From contig PS015295.1 of NCBI GenBank assembly GCA_048213135.1, forward strand, positions 14,449-78,448: a stretch of DNA of 64,000 bases, in the 5' to 3' direction. The notes beneath the pieces are model-generated. The model made no database searches. It saw only the letters and a list, made by a program, of their open reading frames with translations, and was not told where the DNA came from. A program made the translations under genes and the position numbers. The DNA is from Reclinomonas americana ATCC 50394. Its lineage: Eukaryota; Jakobida; Jakobea; Jakobida. Shown one piece after another: positions 36,566-47,400 of the stretch (position 1 is its first letter; the number at the start of each line of letters is the position of its first letter).

Positions 36566-37175
36566 NNNNNNNNNNNNNNNNNNNNNNNNNNNNNNNNNNN
36601 NNNNNNNNNNNNNNNNNNNNNNNNNNNNNNNNNNNNNNNNNNNNNNNNNNNNNNNNNNNNNNNNNNNNNNNNNNNNNNNNNNNNNNNNNNNNNNNNNNNN
36701 NNNNNNNNNNNNNNNNNNNNNNNNNNNNNNNNNNNNNNNNNNNNNNNNNNNNNNNNNNNNNNNNNNNNNNNNNNNNNNNNNNNNNNNNNNNNNNNNNNNN
36801 NNNNNNNNNNNNNNNNNNNNNNNNNNNNNNNNNNNNNNNNNNNNNNNNNNNNNNNNNNNNNNNNNNNNNNNNNNNNNNNNNNNNNNNNNNNNNNNNNNNN
36901 NNNNNNNNNNNNNNNNNNNNNNNNNNNNNNNNNNNNNNNNNNNNNNNNNNNNNNNNNNNNNNNNNNNNNNNNNNNNNNNNNNNNNNNNNNNNNNNNNNNN
37001 NNNNNNNNNNNNNNNNNNNNNNNNNNNNNNNNNNNNNNNNNATATTCTGAGCGCACACAGAGTGAGTGAGTGAGTGAGTGAGAGAGGCCACCGAGCACAT
37101 GAGTGACGCACTCACACGCACACCTTTGAGAGAGAGTGAGTTTGTGCGCCTCGCAATTTCACTCGTCTTTCTCAA

Positions 37176-38164
37176 ATGCACGAGCGAGGTCGAAGCGTGG
37201 TCTCTTCCTCTTCCTCTTCCTCCTCGTCATCATCACTCTCTGCTGCGCCATCCGCCATATGCACAATGCGCGGAGGCCTGCGCTTCTCTGGTGTGCAACA
37301 GATGAATGCCTCACCAGAGGAGGGCATGTGGGATGTGGAAGTGGTACAGTCTCTTGCTGTGTGCGCGCGCGTGTGTGTGTGTGAGTTGCTCATGTGTGTG
37401 TGCAGGAGGTGTTTGACTTTGATCACCCCAATGGCTTGGTGTATGGAACGTTGCGTGCTGTCTGTGTTTACTCTTCTCTGTCTGTGCGCTCACTCGTCGA
37501 GCTCAGCATGGAGGCCAGACATCCCACTCGTCACTCGTCGTCTGTCACCTACTGGGAGGGCGAGGTACGCGACTCAGCCTTCCCCTGTCTCTCTCACTCA
37601 CTCGCTCGCTCTCGTCTTTGACTGGTCACGCGCAGATCATTGACAACATCAATTACTTTTTCCTCACCAACCGGTGGCGCGCCGACTTTGAGACGGACCG
37701 GAAGCACTGGGAGCGGTTCGCGGCCTTTGCGCCCTTCCACAAGGACTTTGTGTCCATTGGGTGCGACTGCATTCCCATTGCAAGTCGCTCGCAGTACAAG
37801 TTTCACCATAATCATAGCGCATTGTGCCTTCTTTTCATGTACTCATGTTGCACTCTCGCCATACCGCAAGGTTCATGCGCTGGAAGGAACAATGCTTTCT
37901 CAAGACCGACTCTGAATGCTCGCTCACCATCAGCGGCTTCTACTACATGTGCTACGACACGGCGTCGGGCCACATTGAAGGCATGCATGTGTCTGTCTCT
38001 CTCTCTCTCCACAGACACTGAATGCCCAGCTTACATGCCCTGTTCTTCCCTTGTGTGCAGGTTACTACTGTGACCCGGAGCTGCGTCCGTTCCAGGGCGT
38101 GCAGTTGGACTTGGTGCCGGGCGGATCGTCGGGTTATTCGTTTGGCGAGTTTGAGTTTGCATGA
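37176..38164 (+). CDS. GID4: GID4/VID24 substrate receptor of the GID/CTLH E3 ligase
   Basis: Six exons (37176-37343, 37406-37449, 37507-37564, 37636-37793, 37871-37980, 38061-38164) give 213 residues. After a Ser-rich N-terminus come the beta-barrel family blocks: LRFSGVQQMNASPEEGMWDV, SVTYWEGEIIDNINYFFLTN, RWRADFETDRKHWERFAAFA, FMRWKEQCFL, ISGFYYMCYDTASGHIEGYY and LDLVP. GID4 recognises proteins with N-terminal proline or similar residues and brings them to the CTLH ubiquitin ligase; in yeast this removes gluconeogenic enzymes. The intron after GTPYGT-like exon 2 has a GTTGCG donor (37450). The last intron has a GC donor (GCATGC at 37981), required to give the conserved IEGYY. Confidence 0.93.
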
Positions 38165-38352
38165 TGAGAATCGTGAGAAGCTGAATGAGCGAGAAATGAT
38201 TGTAAATGGTAAACATGTTTGTTTATGAGCGACGAGGAGGAAGGGGAAGGGAGACTTGACTCGACGTCACCGTCCGCAGGTCCCGCGTCGACCGTTACAG
38301 TCGAATTTTGTTGTTTTTGCGACAAAATCACCCGCGTTCATTCATCATTACA

Positions 38353-38536
38353 ATGCAAGTGGAATCGTTCTCCTCGCCCTCCTCGGTCAGCAGTGCCGGC
38401 AGTCAGTCGTTCCAGATTCTGGGTCGCGGTCGCAAGAGACCACGAGAGACCACCGTGCGCGATCTGGTGGAGCACCGGTGCGTCCTCGCTCCCTTTCTTC
38501 CTTGTGAGGACAAAGGGTGGCATTGACTGACGATGG

Positions 38537-38578
<42 letters not shown>

Positions 38579-39548
38579 GCCACTGGAGAGTCCGTACAAG
38601 CGATTGTGCCAGAACAAGCCGGGCTTGGAGAGAATACGAAAGCGCTTCAGCAGTGTCTCCGACAGCCTGGGCGAGCTGGGCTATCTGCTCAAGTTGCGAA
38701 GAGGGTGGTGGCGGTGACGGTGGTATGGTATTAGTTCTCGTCGAGCTGACTGACGATTGCGCAGAGAGACGCTGTGTGGATCGGTCACTCGACAGCGACT
38801 CGATCAACTGTGCGTGGGACTGCTGGCGGCCGGCTACGCTGCCAAGCGTGACCTGTATGAGGACATCGTGCGACTGAGCATGCTGCCGCCGAGTGAGGAC
38901 AAGTACGCACACCTCGGCAACGTGGAGCTGCAGGCACTGGTGAGCTGCTTCTGCCTGGATCCTCCCCCTGTCTCCCGCCTTTGCTCACTCTTATCACGCA
39001 CACAGCTGTATCGCACCGAGTCGGCGATTGCGGCGGCGTCGGTGGACGACGCTCTGCTGTGCGACGAGGACAGCTCAATGCTGGAGCAGTCGCCAAAGAG
39101 TGCTCCGTCGACGTTTTCGTCGCCGGCGTCCTCCTCGTCGACCGTCTCTCGAGGAGCCTCGTCCATGTCCTCATCGTCGCAGCAGCAGCAGCAGCAGCCA
39201 CCACTGCAGCAACAGCAGGGTCGCGCACGGCAACCACACCAGCAGCAGGAGGCGTTTGACGCGTCGCCGGCCGTGATGAAGCAGCTGGTGCACCGGCGGA
39301 AAGCGCAGCTGGCGCCGGAGCTGGCCGAGGAGCTGACGCGCTCGATTCGTGCCGAGGCTCTGGTGCGCAAAGAGCGCGCCCTGCTTCTCATTCTGCAAGA
39401 GTACGTGGCCAAGGTGTTCGAGGATCTCACCGTCAAGGGCGAGCAGCTGCTGCGTGGACTGGCCGTCAACAGCGAGGCTCCGCAGGTGATGGATGCACGC
39501 GACTTGTTGGATCTGGCCTCGGCGGCACTAGCAGCCAGCTCCAAATGA
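38353..39548 (+). CDS. Q/S-rich helical protein, unidentified
   Basis: Four exons (38353-38477, 38579-38692, 38765-38939, 39006-39548) give 318 residues with frame kept throughout. The N-terminal part reads FQILGRGRKRPRETTVRDLV and SPYKRLCQNKPGLERIRKRF. A conserved-looking helical stretch follows (RLDQLCVGLLAAGYAAKRDL, YEDIVRLSMLPPSED), then a low-complexity Ser/Gln region with short Q runs, then a C-terminal helical region (ELAEELTRSIRAEALVRKER, LQEYVAKVFEDLTVKGEQLL). The basic N-terminus suggests a nuclear protein, perhaps a transcription or chromatin subunit, but this is inference. Intron 1 is a GT microsatellite (38537-38575); intron 2 starts GTTGCG (38693). Confidence 0.7.
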
Positions 39549-39611
39549 ATAGTTACACAGCTTGGTTTCTCTTTATTTAGTGATGGTACAAGACGCGGGG
39601 GGGAGGAGGGG

Positions 39612-40537
39612 TCACAGCGACACGTGTTTTCCGAAACTGTTGTCGTCGTCGTCATCGTTGTTCTTGCCGTGCCTTGGCGGCTGCCTGTACATGTATGCTG
39701 GGTTTTGTGGTGGCGGTCGCTGCTCACCCACCAAGCTCGGCGGAACATACGAGCCTCCTCCAGCTGCTGCGTACGGATACGGCGGAGGTGGCGACTGCTG
39801 CGGTGGCGGTGACGGTGGCGGAGCCATGGCATACGCATACGATGGTGGCGGCTCCAGCGAGTAGGCCACAGGCGGCGGCGCGGCCGCGAATGGCTGCGGT
39901 TGTCGGATCAGCGGTGTTCCCATCACCGTCGGCTCGCCCGGGCGATTGTACAGCAGATACACAAAGTAGATCGCGGCGTACAACCACACCACCTGAGCCG
40001 TGCACGGCTGTGAGTGAAGAAGGAGAAGAAGGAGAAGAGAGAGGAGGAGGCGGACACTCACTCGCAAAATGAGCACGACGACGGCAATGATGGCCTGTGT
40101 GGAGGCTCCGTACGCAAAGTACACCGCCACCTGTGCCACGCTCACACCGAAGCGAGCTATGGCCAAGACCATGAACTGCGTGTGTGCGTGTGGCGAACAA
40201 TGCAGTCAGACACACACGTCTCGCTCTTTTTTTTTGCCGTGAATGCATGCATGCATGCATCACTGACCACAATGGCGGAGATTTTGCCGAGCGACTGCGC
40301 CGCGTACCAGCCCACGGGGATGGCAATGGACGACGTGGCCATGAGTGTGGTGGCCATGGCAAAGAGCACGTGACACTTGGTGCTGGTCTGAATGCACGTG
40401 GAGAGCACCACCATCAGATAGATCTCAATCGCCACAAAGATCACTTGCGCCACCGCCAGCCGCCGAATCACCGGCGCATATGCGGCCGCAGTGCTGTTGT
40501 GCCGCGCGCCCATAATGGCGCTCACAATGCTCCCCAT
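39612..40537 (-). CDS. Multi-TM protein with Pro/Tyr-rich tail
   Basis: Start MGSIVSAIMGARHNSTAAAY at 40537. Hydrophobic segments are RLAVAQVIFVAIEIYLMVVL, VLFAMATTLMATSSIAIPVG, FMVLAIARFGVSVAQVAVYF, IIAVVVLIL and VVWLYAAIYFVYLLYN, so four or five spans in three exons. The cytosolic tail of about 90 residues is rich in Pro, Tyr and Ala (EPPPSYAYAMAPPPSPPPQQ, PPPPYPYAAAGGGSYVPPSL) and ends with an Asp run and GKHVSL. PPxY-type motifs (PPPSY, PPPPY) could bind WW domains. No family recognised. It is convergent with the preceding gene (63 nt between stops). Confidence 0.75.
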
Positions 40538-40626
40538 GGAGAGAAGTTTTTCGTCGATAGTCTGGAATTTACACTTTGCTTCTTATCTCCTTCACCACTT
40601 ATCCTCCGTCGCGACCGCTGCTGCGT

Positions 40627-41499
40627 TTAAAAGTCCTCGTGCACATACACAAACTTCTTCGACAGCTTCTCAATGTCGCGCTCGATCTGCGACATAGTCT
40701 GCTCGTAGCGCTCCTTTCTGCATGCCACATGATCATCAGTGCTCATGCACCGGCTACATACTCTTCACAGACNNNNNNNNNNNNNNNNNNNNNNNNNNNN
40801 NNNNNNNNNNNNNNNNNNNNNNNNNNNNNNNNNNNNNNNNNNNNNNNNNNNNNNNNNNNNNNNNNNNNNNNNNNNNNNNNNNNNNNNNNNNNNNNNNNNN
40901 NNNNNNNNNNNNNNNNNNNNNNNNNNNNNNNNNNNNNNNNNNNNNNNNNNNNNNNNNNNNNNNNNNNNNNNNNNNNNNNNNNNNNNNNNNNNNNNNNNNN
41001 NNNNNNNNNNNNNNNNNNNNNNNNNNNNNNNNNNNNNNNNNNNNNNNNNNNNNNNNNNNNNNNNNNNNNNNNNNNNNNNNNNNNNNNNNNNNNNNNNNNN
41101 NNNNNNNNNNNNNNNNNNNNNNNNNNNNGTTGCACCGAGAGAGCGAGGGAAGTTAGTCCGACATGTCCGACTAAACGGCCGTTGACACGCACACACACAA
41201 ACGGCTTCCATCTCGTTTCTCCACTCACACACACGCACGCACGCACGCACAGCCATACACACACACCTGGCTTGGAGGTGCCTTGCAGCGCCACAGTGGA
41301 GCATGAGGGCGGCAGCGTGCCCGGGTACTGACTCTTGTACAACGGCTGTGTCCGCACACACACAAAAAGAGTCAGTCACACAGGCACAGGCACACAAGCA
41401 CACACACTGGGACGGAACCTTCTTGCGAGCTGCCGCCGGGCGAGTCTCGATGATGTTGTACACTGATTCGTCTTCGTCGTACGCAGCCGGACCCGACAT
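40627..41499 (-). CDS. ENKUR: Enkurin (flagellar/ciliary adaptor)
   Basis: The N-terminal exon reads MSGPAAYDEDESVYNIIETR, and the second has VPLYKSQYPGTLPPSCST. The last exon has RYEQTMSQIERDIEKLSKKF VYVHEDF, matching the C-terminal enkurin domain (LExDI..L.k...YV). The SVYN.I motif near the start and this C-terminal helix are both enkurin features. Enkurin is a microtubule inner protein of axonemes and binds TRP channels and calmodulin in sperm. The middle of the protein lies in an N gap (40773-41128). Its start is 102 nt from the divergent RPL13A start. Together with delta-tubulin it supports a flagellated cell. Confidence 0.83.
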
Positions 41500-41601
41500 C
41501 TTCTCTCACGAAAGTGTTCTTGTGTGTGTGTGTGTGTGTGTGAAAATGAAATCGCAATCGACGGACAAACTCACATCAAAGCCACACTTCACCCACGCGC
41601 C
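41500..41601. promoter_or_regulatory. Divergent spacer between enkurin and RPL13A
   Basis: Only 102 nt separate the two start codons, so both 5' UTRs and any core promoter must lie here or inside the genes. The only visible structure is a (GT)n run at 41521-41541. I see no TATA-like element. Confidence 0.6.
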
Positions 41602-43016
41602 ATGGTCCGCAAGGTCAGTCGCTGCGGCCGGTTGTCTGTGGGGCCCGCCCGCACAGTCGGGCGTGCCTGTGTGTGCATGCGTGTGTGTTGGGGCGGGGGG
41701 ATGATGAGAAAGTAGTGAGAGTCTTTTGTGTGCATTGTTTGCGCGTGTTTCCTTGGCTACAATGTGCGTAATCTTTCGTTGTTCAGCAGCAGAGGTCATG
41801 TGGTGGTGTATGGAAGCGTGTGCGGGGGTGAGGGCGACGATGGGAGGTGGCGGCGCCGTCGTTGGTCATGGCGCATGTGGATGTGCATGACATGCGCGCG
41901 TACGCCGTCTGCCCCCTTTCCTCTCGCCTCTGCCTCCCTCTCTCCTTCTCCTCTCCACCCGTCTGTGTCGGTGTGCTGTGGTGATTCGTTGTACTTGTAC
42001 GTATGTTGGTGGGAGTGGTGTGTCATGGCTTCTTTGTTACACTCACTCACGCACTCATTCACAATCTATCCTCTTGGCTGTTTGTGATGAGCGAGCGTAG
42101 CGATGATAGTGCTCAGGAGAAGAAGAAGAAGAAACACTCGTTGTGCTCACTCTTGCAACTGTGCATTCATTCAGTACATTGTTGTCGACGCACGTGGCCA
42201 CTTGCTCGGCCGCCTGGCGTCCATTGTCGCCAAGCAGCTGTTGAACGGCCAGCCGATTGCCGTCGTCCGCACCGAGGGCATCAACATCTCGGGCTCCTTC
42301 TTCCGCAACAAGCTGAAGGTTTCCTGCTTTTTCTTTCCTGGATGATGATGATGATGATGATGAGAGCATCAATGCTGACACGCTCGCTCTTCTCGCGTCG
42401 TTCAGTACTTGGCCTTCCTGCGCAAGAAGACCCGCACTAACCCGCGCCGTGGTGCCTTCCACTTCCGCGCACCCTCGAAGATCCTGTACCGTGTGATCCG
42501 CGGCATGATTCCTCACAAGACTGCTCGTGGTGCGGCCGCTCTGGAGCGCCTCACGGTTTGTCGTGCACAGGTGCAGCGAGCGGAACACGTGTGCTCACTG
42601 GGAAGCTCTCTCTCTCTCTTTGTTTTAGGTGGTGGAGGGCATTCCGCCACAGTACCAGAAGTCGAAGCGCATGGTGATCCCGTCGGCACTCCGCGTGACT
42701 CGCCTGGCCCCTGGCCGCCGCTACTGCACACTGGCTCGTCTCTCAGCCGAGGTGGGCTGGAAGTACCAGGACGTCGTTGCCCGCCTGGAGGAGAAGCGCA
42801 AGGCCAAGTCTGTCGCATACCACCAGAAGACGAAGGCCATGCTGAAGCTTATGGTTCGCGATGTTTTTTTTTGTTGTTGTCGTCGTCGAGCAGCTGCAGG
42901 CGTCTCCGACACACTGTGCTCATCTATATGTTCTATTACTACAGAGCACTGCAAAGGAGGCCGTGGCCGAGAAGAACCCGCAGCAGGCTGCTGAGCTGCG
43001 AGCGATGGGCTTCTAA
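41602..43016 (+). CDS. RPL13A: 60S ribosomal protein L13a (uL13)
   Basis: Five exons (41602-41613, 42175-42318, 42406-42555, 42629-42853, 42945-43016) give 200 residues, the normal length. After MVRK come [85 protein letters not shown] and a C-terminal helix ending ELRAMGF, all typical of eukaryotic uL13. It is a structural component of the large ribosomal subunit. Exon 1 codes for only four residues and is followed by the longest intron in a well-defined gene here (561 nt). Intron 2 has a (GAT)n run. Donors are GTCAGT, GTTTCC, GTTTGT and GTTCGC; none is GTTGCG. Confidence 0.97.
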
Positions 43017-43426
43017 TCTGTTGGTTGTGGACATGTTCACGACAACCTGTTGGTGCGTTGAGAGGCGTGGCGTGGGCGAGTCGGATGGGTGTGGGCGAGC
43101 AGGTGATCACGGGACTACAAGGAGGGGCGTGGAGAGGTGGAGACACTGGATGGGGGTGGCAGTAACAGCAGCAGCAGCAGCGGCAGCGGAAACAATGTCT
43201 TGTCTGTTGTGTGTGCTGCCTCCCGTTATCTTCTCTCGCTCGTCGTTTATTCTCTTCCTGTGCATCCTCTTGTTTGTCTGCTCCCGTGTGGCCTGTCTGC
43301 GCCGTGTCTTTCTGCGTGGCGATGCGTGTGGCTTGCATTGAAATTCATCAAACACAAAAAATCGCGATCGATCCAGCGCCAAATTTTAGAGGACCTTACC
43401 AAAGAAACACGCGGCGGCGCCGACGG

Positions 43427-44352
43427 CATGCAGCGCCGCGTGCACTGTCTACTGCTGCAGCTCGATCCTGCTGCGCCCGGTCGACCTGCAGCTTTGGGGC
43501 GCGATGATGTGGCGGCGGCAAAAGCATCACCAGAAGACGAGCGCAAGCTCGCCGTGTCGCTNNNNNNNNNNNNNNNNNNNNTGCGGCTGCTGCGACGACG
43601 AAACGATCGCGCTTTGTGCGTCTGTTCGCCGTGTTGCCAACACTCGGCATGCGCACATCGCTCTTTGTCGCCGATTCGATTCTGCTCGTGCTCCGCGTGT
43701 CGTCAGCCGCCGTGTATGCCCTGTCGATCTCGGTGCACCGACGGTTAAACTTTTTGCGGTGAGCTCTCATCTTTTTTTGATCGACCTTCCTTCCTTCCGC
43801 CGATCGTTCGTGCTCATTCGTGCGCAGCGAGTTGCTGCTGGAGCTGAGCGCCGACGCAAGTGTGAGGTGGTCGCGCGCTGCGAAAAAGTTTGAGCAGGAG
43901 GTGTTTGGCGATCCTGCCGCTGCTGGCGGATCGTCGTCGACCCTGGTGCAAGCTGCGCGCGTCGGGGTTGGAATGGCGCGCCTGTGTGAACGGTTTGTGC
44001 GAGCGCATCCACGGTTGCGTCGAGCGGCGCGGCGCGCTGGCGATGTGTTCATGACGTTGGCCGATGTTGCACGGCGCGGTGTAAAGTGGGCCGCTCTGGC
44101 GTACCCGTGGGCGCTGCTGACGCTTCGGAATGTCATTCTGCCGATGATCGTCGGCTATGCTCCACTATTTCACGCCATGGTAGATCAGTTGCGTGGCACA
44201 CTCGCAGCTTGTGTATAGGAGGGAGGGGTGACGAGGAGGATGGCTCATTCGTGTTGTGCAACAGAGCGTGGCATCGACTGTACAAACTGAGTGAGTCGTT
44301 GCTGCGAGGACTGCTCGAGTCTGAATTCGTCGAAAGTCTTCTCAGCGAATGA
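43427..44352 (+). CDS. Membrane-associated protein, unidentified
   Basis: The start ATG gives MQRRVHCLLLQLDPAAPGRP. A 20-N placeholder (43562-43581) lies in the first exon. After it come RFVRLFAVLPTLGMRTSLFV and ADSILLVLRVSSAAVYALSI, a helical soluble region (SVRWSRAAKKFEQEVFGDPA), then WAALAYPWALLTLRNVILPM with IVGYAPLFHAMVDQ. The last exon (44265-44352) gives AWHRLYKLSESLLRGLLESE FVESLLSE. The donor before it is GTTGCG at 44188, giving a phase-correct join. Two or three membrane segments are likely. The layout is somewhat like PEX11-type organelle-shaping proteins, but I see no decisive motif. Confidence 0.62.
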
Positions 44353-44434
44353 AACACGCCACCGCCACTTGTGTAACTAACCAACATTCTTATTGTACTT
44401 TCGATCTGTTTTCCGCTACACTCTGTCTCTTCTC

Positions 44435-47400
44435 CTATCTGTCCCAGCCGAACGTGGGCTTGCCGATGAGTGGTAGTTGCCCACTGCTGGCGAGACGACT
44501 GCGACCACCGCCACCTCCGGCGGGTTTGTCGGAAATTGTCGGTGACGGACTTCGGCTGGCGGTTGATGGCGCCGTCGTGCGGGCAGAGCGGAAGGCGCCG
44601 GAAGGTATGTCCGAGTGATGTCGGGGACTGGTGGTGGCAGATCGCGAGGCGGGCGGGACCGCCGCACCACGACCATTCGGCTTGGTCACCGCCGGCAACT
44701 GCGTCAGCGACATGAGGTCCACCGAAATGACGCCGGCATTGCGCTTCGCCGCCAGCTGATTCGTGTCGTTCGACTGTGAGGCAGCGGGTCGGCGATTGGG
44801 CAGTAGTGGTGGAGATCGCCGACCACCAGCACCCTGGCCAACCGGCAGGTCTGCATCGAGAGTGAGGGTCACCTCGTGTTGCACCGGAGGGTTGGGATTG
44901 TCGCGTGCTGCTGGCTCAGGCGTCAGTTCTGGCGATGGCGACCGCCGATTGGCAGCATTTCTGCCCTCCTTGCGCAAGTGCAACAGGTTTGGTGCCTCCT
45001 GATGCGCAGGTGCGCGCGGCTGCCGCGTGTTGCCAAGCATGGCGGTGGGGTCGAAAACGGCAAAATCTGTGTCGTGCACACACGGTCAGTCAGTGCGTGT
45101 CAGTCAGCGCTGCTTGTGGTGTGCGTACGACGACGTAACGGTACTCCTTCTTCGAGAGTGGATCCTTGGGCGGATGCTGCTCTCCACGCACGGAGGTGCC
45201 AATGTCGTCCAGGTCCGACGTGCCTGCTGCCACCGCGAGCGCCGCCGATTCGGAGATTTCCATTGATGTTGGTCGACTCGGCGGCCGCTCTCTTGATCCG
45301 GTGCGATCGCGTGAGGCCTTCGGATCGTACAATGGCGCTCGAATTCTCCTCTTCACCACAGGCTCTGGGCGCACTTCTGCCGGCGCGGCATCGGCCTCTT
45401 GCTGTGAGTCAGCAACGGTCACTGCGGCCGGGTCGTCAGCCGTTGCCGTGTCGACGGCCGTCGGTGTGGCGTCACTTGCTGCTGTTGTTGTTGTTGTTGC
45501 AGGTGACGATGCAGCTGGTTCTGGCGTTGGCTCGGGCACTGGCTTCGCGACATTGACGTCCAGTGCTTGCGGAGGTGGAGCAGTGGCCTTTGGTGTCGAT
45601 ACTGCAATCGGTTTCAGCGTCGGCTTCGATGCGACTGGTGGGTGAGTTCGCAGCGGTACGCCAATGTCTGGTTGGATCACGATGGATCGTTGGCTGGCTG
45701 GATCCAACGTTAGCGCTTGTGCCTTGGGTCGGCGCACGCTGTCAGGTGCACGAGGAGATGACGACACTGGCGCCTGGTCGAGGGAAATGTGACGGTGTTG
45801 GCTGCGGGAGGAGAGCTGTTGCAGCGAGCCTCGTTGTTGCGACTTGTCTTGTTGCTGTTGCTGGTCCTGTAGCCGTCGGAGGGAGCCAATCTCCTGCTGC
45901 CGCTGACGCGGTGAGGCTTGTGGCGTAGCCAGTGGCGCCGGCTGCTCATCCGCTGGTGTCGAAGGCGGATGCACAGGCTGATCCTGCGATTGCCGCACTT
46001 CCGATGGCATCTGAGCAGCTGCCTCGTCGCCAGGAGCCGCGTCGCCCTGTTGATGCTGACCGTGCTGGTGCTGCTGGCGTTCTTGTTGCTGCTGTTGTTG
46101 CTGCTGCTGCTGCTGCTGTTGTGGTTGCTGTTGCTGCGGCTGTTGCTGCTGTTGTTGTTGTTGCTCCTGCTGCTGCTGCTGCTTCTGCTCTTGATGTGCT
46201 GACTGACCTATGCCGTCTGGCGACGATGATTGGCTCGGGTGCGGTTGGAGGAGCTGCTCCAGAAGCGGGTCCGACGGCGACTGTGGGTATGCTGTGACTG
46301 CTGACGGCTGTTGTTGTTCCTGCTGTTTATGTTCGCGCTGCAGTTGTTCCTTCGGTTCCAGTGGGTCCAGAATTGAGTGGATGCGGGACGACGCAGCCGG
46401 CGCAGTGTTTTGCTCCACAGCAGCCGTCGTTCCGGCCGAGTCGTCCGCTGTTGACGCGAGTGTCGATGGTTCCTCACGCCGTGCAGAGGCCTGCTCCGGT
46501 GTTGCAGTCCGTCTACTTCCTCCTCTGCCAGACGCAGGCCCAACGTCCAGCGCATTCGACGAGCTCTTGTGCAACACGAAGCTTGCACGCGGCGACACCG
46601 TTGATGAAATCGAACCACCGCGACTTGCTCGTCGGTGCAGTCGACCGCCGGTCGGTGTCGTTGCGGCGGCGAGGGAGCCACGTCGTGCATCGCCGTCGCC
46701 TTCCAGCTGCTTCAGGTCACTGGCACCGTCGCTGCTCGCCAGCCGTCTCGCCTCGCGTCCATCGCCTGCTTCGTCACCGTAGCCGTCATCGTCTTGCCTT
46801 GCCGCAATGCTCACGCGCCTGTTGCGTCCAGGATGCGTCAAGGCCACTGACCGCCTGCGCAATTGCACAAACTGCTGCTGCGAGAGTGACGAGCGGCGGC
46901 GAATCAGTTTGCGGGATGAAGCTGCTGGGGTTCCACCGGCAATGTACGCCAGCGCAGCGTCGAGAGCACGAGTGATCTTGTCCACCACCTCGGGATTGGA
47001 GCCGTGTTTCTCAGTCGCCGTCTTTTGCCAGTATTTCTGTACACGCGCAGTCCACACATAGTGAGTGCACGGTAGCATGTTGCCTCTTTCCAGCTCCAGT
47101 GGCAGCATACCAGCATTGAGGCGACATTCTGGACGTTGACGGTGCGCATTGTTGACTGTGGTTTGTGAAACGAACAAGTCAGTCTGTGAACACCACTTCT
47201 GTCGCACTGCATGGTGCTGCATACCAGCAGTTCGTGCAGGCCAGTGGCGAGCTCCGACACCTCATCAGTCGCCAGTTCGGACACTGCAGGCTGCTCACTG
47301 TGTGTGTGTTTGTGTTCCCCGTCCGCACGTCAGCAACAACTCTTGCCACAACAACGGAGGGTCAACAACACAACACACGTACCGGAGAGCATTGCTCTTC

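Noticed and set aside
36415-37069. Arg-Glu repeat frames beside the gap
   Set aside because: They come from a GA microsatellite and from reading through Ns.
42083-42400. C-box-like GTGATGA/GATGATGA and a CTGA near RPL13A exon 2, suggesting an intronic box C/D snoRNA
   Set aside because: No correctly spaced C and D boxes with a terminal stem; the GATGATGA run is a simple (GAT)n repeat.
45918-46202. Plus-strand frames full of Leu and Ala runs opposite the Q-rich exon
   Set aside because: They are the complement of CAG/CAA repeats; the minus strand carries phase-consistent exons, so these are shadows.
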